From Mytilus galloprovincialis (Eukaryota > Mollusca > Bivalvia > Mytilida > Mytilidae), in NCBI RefSeq assembly GCF_965363235.1, contig NC_134839.1, positions 80,253,410 to 80,317,409 on the forward strand: DNA of 64,000 nucleotides, written 5' to 3'. The translations under genes and the position numbers were made by a program. The notes below the pieces were generated by a model that was given only the letters and a program-made list of their open reading frames with translations, ran no database searches and was not told where the DNA came from. Numbering within the stretch: position 1 is the first letter of the stretch; each line of letters starts with the position of its first letter. This document shows, piece by piece, positions 27,401-37,995 of the stretch.

Positions 27401-30400
27401 AGCTGAAACCTCTTTGATCTTTTTTCTAAAATTAATATCAAGAATACTTTTTAAATTAAGCGAAAAATCTATTCCTAAAAGTCTAAAGTTTGTGTGTGAC
27501 CACATAAGATTGTAATTAGGACACAATATTTGATCAGAATATTTTTTGTTACCAATCCAAACAGCTCTTGTCTTTGATTTGTTCATTTTCAATCCGGATA
27601 ACATATAAAAAGAATCAAAACAATTGAGGCTTTCTTGTAGTGATGTCTCACTACCATCTAAAGTTAGAAAAGTATCATCTGCATACTGACTTAAAAGTGT
27701 TTGTTTTTCATTAATGAGGATACCGTGAATTTTGGGGCTTGACTTGAGTTTCAACGATAATAACTCTACACCAATAACAAACAAATAAGGGGAGAGCGGG
27801 TCACCTTGCCATTGTTGATTACACAACTTTTAGCACTTTTGTAGAGAGTCTCGAACCATCTGCACATCGAAGGACCAAAATTAAAACTTTTTAATGCTTT
27901 TTGTAAAAATACCAGTCAACAGAGTCAAATGCCTTTTCAAAATCAACTAATAAAAGTAAGGCACTCATGTTGTGATATTCAAGATAATGCATCAAATCAT
28001 ACAATAATCTAGTATTATCCCCAATGAATCTCCCCTTGATAAATCCCTTTTGAGTGTCACTAATAATAAATGGTAATACAGACTTAATTCTGTTTGCTAT
28101 AGCTGCAGAAGCTATCTTAATGTCTGTATTTAATAGGCTGATAGGTCGCCAATTACCAATATATCGCCTATCTTTTCCTTCTTTTGGTATACAAGTTATG
28201 ACACTTTGATATTGAAAATCTGAAAAAAGTCCAGATTCATATCCATAGAATAATGATCGATAAACAAATGGTCCAAGATCTTTCCAAAAGAATTTGTAAA
28301 AATCGACAGTAAATCCATCGCTTCCTGGGGATTTCCCATTTTTCATCTTACTCAATGCTATATGTCAAGTTACCCTCACACAGGTCATGTTGTTCCTGTG
28401 TGAGGACAGCATCATGAGAAAAAAAGCTTTCACTTGAATAATCAATTTTTCTCTTTGAATACAATTTTTACAACAATTATGTTGTTCTGAGAGAATCGTG
28501 GATTGGTCAGATATATGATTACCCTGATCACCAATCATTTCAACCATTGTCTTCTTTATAAAATTTCTCTTTTCTAATTTTAAAAAGTATTGGGAACATT
28601 TTTCACCATTTTCATGCCAGTTTGCCCGGGACCGTAATAGTAAACCCTCTATCTTCTGTTCTCTAATGGATTCTAACTCCACTTTTTTATCATTTAAATT
28701 GGTCTGTACAGCTTCAGTAGGGGCTGTATTCATAATAATATCTAAATTTTGTATATCTTCTTCAAGTTTCAGAGTAGTTCTTTTTTTTTCTTCTTTTGAT
28801 TTAGATATACTGTGTGTAATGGACAAGGATCGGATTTTCATCTTCAGTACTTCAAGAAAAGTTGATCGTTACAAGAAAATTGTACATGAAATAGGTCATC
28901 TCTACTGTCTGAAAGATAGAACTCAGAAACAGTATCCTTAATACACATCTTTACCTTTTCAACATATACAGTATCTCTCAACAACTGTGAATTAAACTTC
29001 CAATATCCCTTACCCCTTTTATCAAGACTGGCAGAAAATGTGAAAACAATGGCTGAGTGATCGGTTTTGTATCCAGGTATAATTTTTGCATTTTTCATAA
29101 GTGAAAATAAGTTTTCACTCACTAAAAAATAATCTAATCGACTCTGCTTGATAGGGGAGGTTTGACGCCAAGTAAATTTTTTGTCATCTGGATGACAGGT
29201 TCTCCATGGATCTAAAAGTTCAAAAGTTTGTGAAATTTCCTCAATCTTATTACGAGAGTTCAAATTTCTATTGTGCAGAATATTATAAGTGTCCATATGA
29301 AAATCTTGTACAACATTCCAGTCACCACACATTAAGATGCTAGTATTAGTATAGCAAGAGATGTTGTGTAAAATATCACTAAACAATGATGGTTCATCAG
29401 TATTAAATCCATAAACAGTGACAAGGGTTAGCCTTTGTTCATATAATGATAAGTCTAAAACAATAAAACGACCTTTCTGGTCTATCTTAGAATCATGAAT
29501 CTTAAAATCTAGACCCTTGTTAAACATCACACTAACACCAGCACTTTTATTGTTGCAGTGACTGAAAATGCATGTATTACCCCATTCATCTTGCCAAAGT
29601 TTCTCGATATCCTCATTACTGTGAGTCTCTTGAAAACAAACAATAGATGCATGTTTACCTTTTACCCAATCAAAAATATCTAATCTTTTTTCTTGCTCGA
29701 AAATATGCCCCTTACATTCATAGATAAAACTGTAATATTATTATCAATACTCATTAAGTAATATGTTCAATCAGACAATAGAAAAGCAAAGCAGTACAAT
29801 ATTTAAAATAAAAATGCATACCCATACTAACTTCACATTTATACATCACAAATATACACAAAAGATGGCGCTTGAAACAATATTTAATATACATCAGATA
29901 CTTTTTACAGATTGGCTTCATATGATAAATAACATATTTTTTTTATTCTGATTTGGTGTTAAATGCTTTATTATTTTTTTAAATTAACAGAAATGAGAAC
30001 CTAGTATAATATTTTCTTTTTTCAATATTTATATAAATTTTAAGTGTGTTGAGAACGATTTTATGATAAAAATAAAAATAAAGTTTTTGAAAATGGAGAA
30101 TTAGTACAATTATATAGTTAAAATGTTTTATTCAACTCTAAGCAAATCTTTGAACATATTTTCTTTAGAAAGTTGTGAGTGAAAATTTCTTATAGTATAT
30201 ATAATATATAATAAAACATTCTAGTAATATAGAGTTACCTCCCATTAATAAAGAAAGCTTTTCCACTATTGATAATTAGAGTTACCTCCCAATTATGAAC
30301 AAACAAACAAGCAAAAAATTACCACAGTTAATAAGATAGGAAATATTTACATACTTGAAAGTTTACATGCTTGAAAGTTTTTTTTAATTTTTTCATCTAT

Positions 30401-33400
30401 ATTGTAATAAAGATCAAATTTGATTCTGTACTCACTATCCTTCAATTTACCATATACACTACAGTTGTAGAACCAGGCATTATTTAGCACCACATTTGTA
30501 TTTAGTCTAGCTAATAGTCCAAGATGTCTTTGGGTTATATCGTCATGGAATTTAATGTCATTCTTCAACCCCTTCTTATTTCTCATTATCTTGATTTTAA
30601 TTTCTGTGTTACGGACCTTTGCTATCACAGGTTTGATGTTACCTTCTTTTCCTGGGATTCGATGTATTGCTATGACATCTGATGGTTCTATCTCAACATT
30701 TTAGTCTTTCTTCACCATTTTTACGAAAACATCTCGTAAGTTCTCATTTCTCTTTTCTGGAAAATTCACCATTCTTATATTATGTTTCCTGGAGTACTGT
30801 TCATTATAGTTTACAGATTTAAGTGCATCTATGGACCTATGGTTGCAATCTTCCACTTTTTCCTGAAGTTCTTTTATTTGCCTATCTTTTGTTCTAAGTC
30901 TCTCTTTGCAGTTCTCATTGTCTATATTAAGAGCATCTATCTCATCTTTCAACTTTCCAGTTCTTTCCCTCAGTTTGGTGTTAAATTCCTCAGTGATTGA
31001 CTCCTTCAGTGTAGACAAAAGCTTACTTACTATAGTTGTCACAAGATCTTTTAAGTCATTTTGTTTGACAAGATTATCCAGGTCAGATTTTTTAACAGTA
31101 TCTTGAAGGCTTTTTTTGATGTCCTTCAAATCTGAATGAATACTCATTAAATCAATACCCTCTAGGCTCTCCTCTGACACATCTGAGAAAGTTCTTTTGT
31201 CACGCTTGGGTGGTGGATTTCCTTGATTAGCTATTTGTTGATCTTTCTTTGGTGCTAATAAAGACTGAACTGTTTTATTTCCATCTTTGTTCTTAATTTC
31301 CTTATTGTCCTTGGTGTTTATCTTATTGGCCAGAGGTGGTGGCATGTTTAGGTTTTCACTTTCAATACACTGAATAGTAATCACTCAAAAATGTTTTCAC
31401 TAAAAAAAAAAGTTTCTACAAACTGTATCTTTCACAAATTGAAATTATGTCCATAAATAAGCACAAATCCAGGTTGTATTCCAAAAGTTGATCACTCTGG
31501 TATAAATTTTATCTCATGAAAATATCAAAAATCACTATAAAAACTGCCAAAACTGCAGAGCTAGTTTAGCTCACAACTACACTGGCGGCCATCTTGTTCC
31601 TCTCCTTTTGGTTTTCCTATTTGATAAGGGAATTTCCGGTTTGATTTTTCTTTTTGAGTTCGTTATTTTTCTAGTTAACATTACATTTATACCTGTCGCA
31701 TAATGTTGTATTGTCAGCTCTTATTGTTGCGATTAATATGCTTAAATGTATAACCTACTGAATAGAAAAAATGTATGTCTCCAATTGATTACAGACTTTC
31801 CGTTTCGAATTTTCCTCAGAGCTCAGTATTTTTGTGATTTTAATTTTTGTAATCACTTAGACATTACAATAATTAATGTAGAATTCATAAAATATTGATG
31901 CAAATTAGACAATGGTAAGTGTGCATCAAATTTGGTATCGATGATGTATATTGAAAGTGTTCTATAAATATGTGTATTGTTGTGTTTTATATCGGAATTG
32001 TTTCCCCTTGACTATGGTTGTTATTTAATATGTAATTCTAGCTCACATGTCCAGTTTGACCCTAACATAGGGGTCATGGTAATGTTGTTTTATTGAAAGA
32101 GAAACATGTGATAAAGGGAGATAGTCAGCGTTATCATTAACTTTTCCTCAGTATTCATGCAATTTATACCACTGTAACGATGACTATAATAAAGTTGATA
32201 ACTATTATATATTAATAAAAGTAGCATAAAGTAAAATCACAAAAATACTGAACACAGAGTAAAGTTCAAAACGGAAGGTCCATAATCAAATGGCAAAATC
32301 AAAAGCCAAAACACATCAAACGATGTTTAACGTATTCTGTCGTTCTGAGTGTTTTTGCGTTTATTTGTACTGTATTACTTTCACCTAATGTTGTCTTTCA
32401 ATGTTTAACATTTTGATATAAGTGGAAGGTTTGGCTAGCCATAAAACCTGTTTCAACCCACCATTTTTCTTAAAAGGTCCTGTACCTATTTTAGGCGGTT
32501 TTTTATGTTGCAGTTCAGTGTTTCTGTTCTTCAGTTGTTTTCCTCTTTTTTGGTTTGTGAGACATATTTTTTTCTCGCTAACTACTAATAGGTTTTATGT
32601 CTAATGAACAGTGGAAAACTAGTTGCTTTTCTTTGTTTTGATAATGTAGAAATATCAAAAATACCACTAGAATGGCAAGACAATGTGACATCAATACGGT
32701 ATAAACAAGCGAAAAAAAAATTCAGCACAAAGATAAACATTAATAAACAATATGATAGTACATTACAACATGAATTTGCTACAGCACACGAAGACACCAC
32801 AAATGAAAGATAAATTGCGCGTCACACAAAAGAACCAATGTCACATAACAGGTATAACCTTACTAAAGCTTTAAACGTCCCATCGAAGAAAGTAATCTAC
32901 CCATTAAATTTATTCGTTTACCGACTATTCACAAAAGAGAGTGAAACAATACCTTTTCAGCAGATAATCCTTTGGTCTGACATTCCTTTGGAACAGCATT
33001 CAATCTTTCTGCATTTCTTGCCGCTAAAATCAATTTTACATCGAAAGTTGCCAACAACAATGCTGTTGCCTCGCCAATTCCAGAACTAGCTCCTGAATAT
33101 GAATTAGATTTAAATAGTTATCAATGTTCAAAATGAAAAGAAAGGATCAACGATTAATGTATTCTAAAAAAAGAGGCAAATGTAATCAAATGATTTTCAA
33201 AACTTTAATCTGTTTTGAATATATAAAAACAAAGAGAACTCCAACATTAGCATTATCTTGCTATGTATACGTCAACCGTCATCAGACTTAGTCAACACTT
33301 TGAGGACAGATACTAATACCAAGACCACTGGCATATATGAGATGAAGGAATCGCTGAAATGTAAACTAATTAGTAACTTGGCTGTATATATTTATGTCTT

Positions 33401-35080
33401 CTGACATCAGACTCGGACATCTCTTGGACTGAATTTTAATTTGCGTATTGTTATGCGTTTACTTTTCTACATTGGCTAGAGGTATAAGGGGAGGGTTGAG
33501 ATCTCACAAACATGTTTAACCCCGCCGTATTTTTGCGCCTGTCCCAAGTCAGGAGCCTCTGGCCTTTGTTAGTCTTGTATTATTTTAATTTTAGTTTCTT
33601 GTGTACAATTTGGAAATTAGTATGGCGTTCATTATCACTGAACTAGTATATATTTGTTTAGGGGCCAGCTGAAGGACGCTTCCGGGTGCGGGAATTTCTC
33701 GCTACATTGAAGACCTGTTGGTGACCTTCTGCTGTTGTTTTTTTCTATGGTCGGGTTGTTGTCTCTTTGGCACATTCCCCATTTCCATTCTCAATTTTAT
33801 ATATATATATGTTTGAACGCGAAGTCATAGCACTTGGCAAGATGATTTTTTATTGTTTTTAAAACGGTTTTGTATGATTTTCTGCTGTATGAAAATGAAA
33901 TAATGTCGTCCAACAGTACCCATTGGAATGACGGCTGCTAGTTGTAACATCAATCCCCTTAACACAACAAATATATTGTCGATCAAAAGTCATCTTCCAA
34001 GAGCAATAACTCCTATGAAGGATCACTTGATACATTCTGTCAATTCAATTATTAATTTTTTAGGGCTTCTATTAATGAACAAATTTGTTAAACAAGACGA
34101 AGGCAATATTATATTATTATAATGGTTTAATTTCGGTTATATTGACTTATTTGTAGGTCTTAATTGGCTATAGATAAGCATTTTCGCTATTCAAAGTTAC
34201 TGTCTATCTGTCATATAAAAATGAAGATAGGGTGTGATTGTCAACATGGTCAATGAGAAAAGAGACCAAATGACACAGAAATAAACAATTACGGGTCACT
34301 GATTAGCAAAGTGCATATCACATAGTTAGATATAAAAGGCCCCGAATGACAAATGCAAAACAATTCAAATGAAAAAACTAACGGCTTAATTTATGTAAAG
34401 AAGAAGAAGAAGAAGAAGAAGAAGAAGAAGAAGAAGAAGAAGAAGAAGAAGAAGAAGAAGAAGAAGGGCAATACTCTTATAAGGGATCTTATAAGGGATC
34501 AATCCGTGAAAACTTCGGTGTTCGACTTTTAAGTAGGTTTTGCAATACTTAACTCCAAACCATGTGTTGTCCAATTTTCTAGCACATATCGTTTAACCTT
34601 TTTATTATATGTACCCATTCAGGTTGATCTAAGACGAAGTGCTGTTTAAATTTGGAGATATAAGTAAATAAAAACTGAATGTTATCCCTTTGTTCTATAT
34701 TTAGCTTTGCAGAAATCTTGATAAATCACAAAGCGAAACTTCATACAAGATCGCATAAAGATCATTCGCCACAAATAGGTTTAAAATTAGTTCTTGCGTA
34801 TCAGATGAGAAGATCTTTTGAAAAGTTTATGTGACAACGAATAATTTTTTTAAATTGCGATTCATATCGTTTTATAATAACCGGAAATACACACTTTACT
34901 ATTATCTGACACAGCTCGCCTTTACAGTATAATTAATTTAAGAGTGGTGTAATACTTATAATTTATCGAAGTATCTGTCATATCTATGACATAAGAGTGA
35001 TTGTAAACACAGCATTTTTTATGTACAATACATGATGTCTTACCTGTAATAATTACAACTTTATCCTTCATTGAAGTCAT
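15866..35080 (-). CDS. Classical short-chain dehydrogenase/reductase (FabG-like SDR), complete
   Basis: NAD(P)-dependent oxidoreductase of the classical SDR family; the substrate cannot be read from sequence. Nine exons on the minus strand: 35044-35080, 32953-33092, 24543-24635, 23365-23503, 22986-23026, 22542-22611, 21006-21042, 17189-17252, 15866-16024. All borders are GT/AG, frames join, and the total is 780 nt (259 residues plus stop), the usual size. The start [13 protein letters not shown] puts the Rossmann motif TGASSGIG at 12-19. Then follow CDV at 65-67, NNAG at 92-95, catalytic Ser144 in NVSSISG, Tyr157 and Lys161 in YCMSK, PGVIIT near 187-192, and the C-terminal [12 protein letters not shown]. 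An upstream ATG is out of frame. Two exons are only 37 bp and one is 41 bp. Introns total about 18.4 kb. Intron 2 carries a 5.95-kb LINE, and others carry SINE, retroelement and simple repeats. No signal peptide or peroxisomal SKL ending is present. Confidence 0.93.
16785..17045 (-). mobile_element. tRNA-derived SINE
   Basis: On the minus strand a tRNA-like head includes the polymerase III B box GGTTCGATTCC, followed by GACTGGCTATCATCCACGAT, AGAGATCCATATTTCTTGCA and a tail ending in CTTGTTTTTCC. The head resembles a decayed tRNA. An 81-codon open frame spans it but is not a gene. It could belong to a bivalve SINE family such as RUDI, which I cannot verify. Confidence 0.75.
18001..18076 (+). 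repeat. Relic 3' end of a family C element
   Basis: GGCGCCAGTTGATGACATAA and CCCTTTTGGCCATGTGAGCT mirror the terminal GGACGCCAAGTGATGGCATA and GGCCACGTGAGCTAAAAA of family C at 44190-44238. Decayed and truncated. Confidence 0.6.
18588..18725 (-). repeat. Second copy of the hammerhead-bearing repeat, ribozyme core missing
   Basis: Shares the body of the 19875-20050 repeat (CAGATCAAATAGTTAGAAAG, GAGCATTGAGGACCCAAAAT, TGTCAAATACGACAA) and begins with TACCAGGCGTATAG, but most of the ribozyme core seen in the other copy is absent. Confidence 0.65.
18870..19055 (+). repeat. Family A short interspersed repeat
   Basis: Runs from AATTAGGCAGTTGGTTTTCT to GGCAATCATACCACTTTTCT with a T run. It lies in intron 7 of the dehydrogenase, antisense to the gene. 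Confidence 0.8.
19440..19625 (-). mobile_element. Detached retroelement 3' tail (family H), fossil
   Basis: Minus-strand match to the tail after the reverse-transcriptase fragment at 20.5 kb (shared GGTATCATTTGCCTCTCATT region and TGTCAGTTTGTTTTCGACTT). Non-coding, truncated. Confidence 0.65.
19875..20050 (-). ncRNA. Hammerhead-ribozyme-like motif in a short retrozyme-like repeat
   Basis: On the minus strand the repeat reads box 1 CTTATGAG (19936-19929), stem II GTCT/AGAC with loop TATGT, box 2 GAAA (19915-19912), a short self-complementary stem III ACGCGCGT, then the cleavage-type GTC (19906-19904). It is flanked by GCTTCA and AGGCGT, which would form stem I. This is the order of a type I hammerhead (CUGAUGA, stem II, GAAA, stem III, NUH). 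The core departs from consensus at one position and stem I is imperfect, so this copy is probably inactive. Hammerheads are known in Penelope-like elements and in short animal retrozymes. The roughly 170-bp unit and a second copy at 18588 fit the retrozyme idea. Confidence 0.6.
20234..20985 (+). mobile_element. Reverse-transcriptase fragment with 3' tail, Penelope-like fossil
   Basis: The part near 20459-20680 encodes [17 protein letters not shown] and [15 protein letters not shown], closely similar to the larger fragment at 40325-41104. It is followed by a non-coding tail (to about 20985) that also occurs alone at 14622 and 19440. Broken and 5'-truncated. The Penelope-like assignment is inference from the shape of the reverse transcriptase. 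Confidence 0.65.
21386..21478. repeat. (TA)n microsatellite, about 46 units
   Basis: Uninterrupted TA dinucleotide run in intron 6 of the dehydrogenase, just before exon 7 on the plus map. It yields artefactual Ile-Tyr frames on both strands. Confidence 0.97.
24815..25040 (+). repeat. Family J repeat
   Basis: Shares with 45118-45345 the order TGAAGGTTAACCCAGAAAAG, a region like AAAGTGTTATTTTCATTACT, then CACTTGATCGATACC. Here the copy is single, without the minisatellite expansion seen at 45.3 kb. Confidence 0.6.
25440..25651 (-). repeat. Family B repeat, half interrupted by the LINE
   Basis: Minus-strand match to family B (TATGACAGTCGC, CTCAAACACATTAATCAAAT). It stops at CTTTTGGTTTTCCT, where the LINE begins. 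The rest of this copy resumes after the LINE at 31605 and runs to about 31855. Confidence 0.75.
26033..29755 (-). pseudogene. LINE ORF2: endonuclease, reverse transcriptase, zinc knuckle (broken)
   Basis: Read from high to low: the start [16 protein letters not shown] (29755) and an APE-type endonuclease to about 28850, with [25 protein letters not shown] and TDHSAIVF. Next comes a linker with [17 protein letters not shown], then reverse transcriptase with [20 protein letters not shown] (28.3 kb), [22 protein letters not shown] and YADD (27.67 kb). The C-terminus has [19 protein letters not shown]. The frame changes near 29690, 28845, 28420-28360 and 27880-27830, so four or more breaks; key catalytic motifs remain. 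The motifs and gap lengths fit the L1/Tx1 group. Confidence 0.88.
30347..31384 (-). pseudogene. LINE ORF1: coiled coil and nucleic-acid-binding domain (broken)
   Basis: The first 228 codons from 31384 hold a basic, proline-rich leader ([15 protein letters not shown]), a long coiled coil (residues about 75-190) and the start of an RRM-like part ([16 protein letters not shown]), as in L1-type ORF1 proteins. A frame change near 30700 moves the rest to a second frame (30628-30347: [22 protein letters not shown]). Confidence 0.82.
31605..31855 (-). repeat. Family B repeat, second half beyond the LINE
   Basis: Continues the copy that ends at 25651: reverse-strand forms of family B such as GACTTTCCGTTTCGAATTTT and CAGTATTTTTGTGATTTTA. 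Some extra sequence at 31660-31780 does not match other copies. Confidence 0.65.
32230..32340 (+). repeat. Family B repeat, partial
   Basis: AAAGTAAAATCACAAAAATA through ATCAAAAGCCAAAACACATC; a short copy in intron 2 of the dehydrogenase. Confidence 0.75.
33394..33800 (+). mobile_element. Detached Penelope-like 3' tail, fossil
   Basis: Matches, in opposite orientation, the 3' tail downstream of the reverse-transcriptase fragment at 40.3-41.1 kb (shared GGCTAGAGGTATA, CCTCTGGCCTTTGTTAGTCT, GGTGCGGGAATTTCTCGCTA). It ends CCATTCTCAATTTTAT. A 5'-truncated non-coding copy in intron 1 of the dehydrogenase. Confidence 0.75.
34122..34215 (+). repeat. Relic of family C core sequence
   Basis: TATATTGACTTATTTGTAGG and the following 50 bases echo the family C core (GTTGACTTATTTGTAAATCT, then CAGTTTATCTC). 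Decayed, with no ends visible. Confidence 0.5.
34218..34396 (-). repeat. Family A short interspersed repeat
   Basis: Minus-strand family A copy from ATGAAGATAGGGTGTGATTG to AAACTAACGGCTTAATTTAT, directly followed by the GAA run at 34398. Confidence 0.8.
34398..34467. repeat. (GAA)n microsatellite, about 23 units
   Basis: Uninterrupted GAA/TTC triplet run in intron 1 of the dehydrogenase, attached to the A-rich end of a family A copy from which it may have grown. Long GAA tracts can form triplex DNA. The poly-Leu frame on the minus strand is an artefact. Confidence 0.95.
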
Positions 35081-35387
35081 TCTGTCTCGACATAAACAAA
35101 CACAGTATTGAACATGTCAATCGAGATCTCGCTTCGTTTAAACCCACTTGGGATATATTGGCATAGGCTAAATTGCATTTTACCATTATTCAAATACAAT
35201 GTTTAACATTTTGTGTCGTGAATTCGTTTTCGAAAATATATAATTCATCAGTATCTTGGTTTATGAACCCTACAGAGTGAGAGTGACGACGCTGTACTGC
35301 ACTGTAGTATTTTGGCAATTTTCACATAAAATTATAAATTATTTGTGACAAGGATTATATATTGAATACTAGTAACCAGTCATGTAC

Positions 35388-35745
35388 CTAAAAAGTAAGA
35401 TAGCAAAAATACTGAACTTCAAACCTTCATAGGAAATTTCCTTACGGAAAGTCCCTTTAACAATTAGAAGGCAAAATCAAATGCTAAAACACATTAAACG
35501 AATCAATGCGAAACAACGGTTACATTTTTTTTTTATATTGTACAGAAATTGACTTATGTGGAGAATGCGCGATTAAACCTGGTTTCATACCTATCTAAAC
35601 CTTTTACGTGTATGACAGTCGATTCAAATTTGCCAAAACGCCGTCTTAAAATGATCTCTCATACAACATTTCTCATCGACTATTTAGGGCTTAGTCAGTT
35701 GTATCCTCAATATCAAGTTCACTGGGATATATTATAGATGCATGT
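35388..35745 (+). repeat. Family B repeat, diverged
   Basis: Starts AAAGTAAGATAGCAAAAATA, with matches to the later B segments (AAACCTGGTTTCATACCTAT, GTGTATGACAGTCG). Diverged but long. Confidence 0.7.
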
Positions 35746-36479
35746 CTAAACAAATTTGAAAAATACCGGTAATAAGAGCCGATCATTCAAATTCTTCAAA
35801 AGGTTCCTGAAAATATGAAATAGTAACAAACTATAGAATCGCAGCTTCTCAAATAAACGTTATTTTCCCAATTTGTTAGTTTGGGCATACATCTATCATA
35901 CCTGTGTGAAATTTATATTAAGGATACAACCCTAAACTATGCCTGTTTCATATGTCTTGATCTTTTAGTAAATATTGTCACTCACTAGACATGTTTTCTC
36001 GATTTTAGATTTTGAGATACAAGAAGTGTCACCTGATATGTAATTAAACATTAACTTCAAGATTTACCTGTATTTTTTTTAAACCGGTTTTTTTCTAAAG
36101 TGAATATTTTCGAAGGGTTAAATATTTCGCAGTGGTGTCTTGCCATAGCTTTGTTTGGACTTGCTTGTTTGCTTTTTGGCCTTGAATGTTTGTCCCTAAT
36201 ATTTCATTAACTGTGCGTTTGCATTTAGATATCGCAGATCAAATTTATTCGTTCATAGTGTATTAATGTACGTTTTTTGATTGAGTTAAGCCTGCCAATT
36301 GATATTTTATCGTGTGTTTTTCTATGTTGTGATGTTATGCTATTATTTCAGAAAAAGGGAGAAGGTTTGGATCCATTAAAACGTTTAATCCCGCTGCAAA
36401 TGTTTGCACCTGTCCTAAGTCAGGAATCTGATGTACAGTAGTTGTCGTTTGTTTATGTAATTTATACGTGTTTCTCCTT

Positions 36480-36700
36480 TTTTTGGTTTTTTTTATATAG
36501 ATTAGACCGTTGGTTTTCCCCTTTGAATGGTTTTACACTAGTAATTTTGGGGCCCTTTATAGCCTGTTGTTCGGTGTGAGCCAAGGCTCCGTGTTGAAGG
36601 CCTCACATTGACCTATAATGGTTTACTTTTTTAAAATTGTTATTTGGATGGAGAGTTGTCTCATTGGCACTCACACCACATCTTCCTATATCTATATGTC
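36480..36700 (+). repeat. Family A repeat, divergent subfamily with longer 5' flank
   Basis: GTTGGTTTTCCCCTTTGAAT, GCCCTTTATAGCCTG and GTCTCATTGGCACTCACACC place it in family A, but the middle (GGTGTGAGCCAAGGCTCC) differs from the other copies. A fragment of the same subfamily is at 37270-37350. Confidence 0.7.
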
Positions 36701-37491
36701 CTATGGCGGTTGATAAATGCATAACAGTATACGGTTATTCTAACAACACACTCATGATGCTTCTGTTCATGCGGTTCCCTCAATTTTGGTTTTAACTTTG
36801 TGCATATCTTCTTAATTGATTTACGATATTTGAACATCAGTTGACTATTTTTGCATTGAATTATTTCCTGTTAAATAAATCCAACCCATGTGAATAAAGA
36901 ATCAAAGCACCAAAGGCGCTGTAGGCAGTTAAGTAAAAAAAGCAGAGGCAAACTTGGCAGAAGTTAAGACGAATATTGTTGAAAAATTGGTGAAAATATT
37001 ATCTCGGCTATTTCTCAAGTATTGAATAATGTTTGTAGTCTAAAATTTTCACTATACAATCCCGCCACTTTCAAAAGTTTTGTCCAATTATTTATTTTAA
37101 TATTTTTATTAGTTTTTATTGTTTTACATTTGTAATTCCTGGTCTTTTAAAGCTTACTAAGTAGTATACATGTAGGTTTTGCTAATAGTTACAAGCTGCA
37201 TGGAGGAATAAACAACTGCTTACCAAATACCATTGACTTTTCATAAGTTGTCCTTTTTGAACAAACCTTTGGTTTTCTAGTTTGAATGGTTTTACACTAG
37301 TAATTTCTGGGCCCTTTATAGCTTCTTGTTCGGTGTGAGCCAAGAAATTAAAAGTGACAAATTTCATCCAACTGCACACCAAATATCATTGACCATTCAC
37401 TTGTGGTTCCTCAATAACTGACCTAATCAAAAACTAATACATATTAGTCAATAGACCATTACAAAGGGGGTGGGCTAAATATTCTGGTAAT

Positions 37492-37645
37492 CAGTGGCGG
37501 ATCCAGGATTTTTCATAAGTGGGGGCCCACTGACTGATCTAAGAGGGGACCCGCTCCAGTCACGCTTCAGTGATTCCCTATATAAGCAACCAAATTTTTT
37601 TCCAAAAAGGGGGGGCCCGCCCCCCCCCCCCTAAATCCGCCTCTG
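37492..37645. mobile_element. MITE with 16-bp inverted ends and 5-bp target repeat
   Basis: Ends CAGTGGCGGATCCAGG and (inverted) CAGAGGCGGATTTAGG, 154 bp apart, flanked by GTAAT at 37487-37491 and 37646-37650. No coding potential; the inside is G- and C-run rich. The terminal CAGTGGCGGATCCAG resembles common hAT-like MITE ends, but 5 bp is shorter than the usual 8-bp hAT duplication. Confidence 0.75.
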
Positions 37646-37704
37646 GTAATGAGATATACCTACATTATTTATGTATGTTCCTGTCCCAAGTCAGGAGCCT
37701 GTAA

Positions 37705-37995
37705 GGCAGCAACCATTTGATTTTCTGGGGGGGCTATGGTTTTTTTTGGAAAAAAAAGTTTGTTTCCAGTTTTTGGAGAAAAAAATAATTTGTTTTTGAT
37801 TCTGAGAAAAAAAAATTGTTTGTTTCACCCTCAGCTGCCACTATATGTAATGCTAAAATTAAAAGAAAAAAATTGTTTTCGACTTGTCGCGAAAAAAATA
37901 GATTGTTTTTCGCCGCAGGCGGAAAAAAAAATTTGTCCAGAAAAAAAAACCATAGCCCCCCCCCCCCCCCCCCAGAAAATCAAATGGTTGCTGCC
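37705..37995. mobile_element. MITE with about 40-bp inverted ends and TAA target repeat
   Basis: Ends GGCAGCAACCATTTGATTTT and its inverse, 291 bp apart, bordered by TAA (37702-37704 and 37996-37998). The flanks CCTG-TAA and TAA-TTCAGTAG join into the uninterrupted repeat sequence seen elsewhere. A 3-bp TAA/TTA duplication is typical of PIF/Harbinger elements. The arms carry matching G and C runs. Confidence 0.8.

Larger units (their letters stand above)
25652..31604 (-). mobile_element. Near full-length L1/Tx1-type LINE
   Basis: A non-LTR retrotransposon of 5.95 kb in intron 2 of the dehydrogenase, in the same orientation as the gene. It is flanked by a perfect 14-bp direct repeat CTTTTGGTTTTCCT (25638-25651 and 31605-31618). 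On the minus strand it starts GGAGAGGAACAAGATGGCCG and ends in an A run (plus-strand T run at 25653-25666). It carries an ORF1 with coiled coil and an ORF2 with endonuclease, reverse transcriptase and a C-terminal zinc knuckle. Both ORFs are broken by a few frame changes, so it is not intact. The 3' UTR has a 40-bp unit twice in tandem (25724-25763 and 25764-25803). The perfect target repeat suggests a fairly recent insertion. Confidence 0.92.

Noticed and set aside
26958-31106. Plus-strand ORFs such as 26958-27287, 28666-28941 and 30782-31000
   Set aside because: Antisense shadows of the LINE ORFs.
34386-34574. Poly-leucine ORF on the minus strand
   Set aside because: Read-through of the (GAA)n tract.
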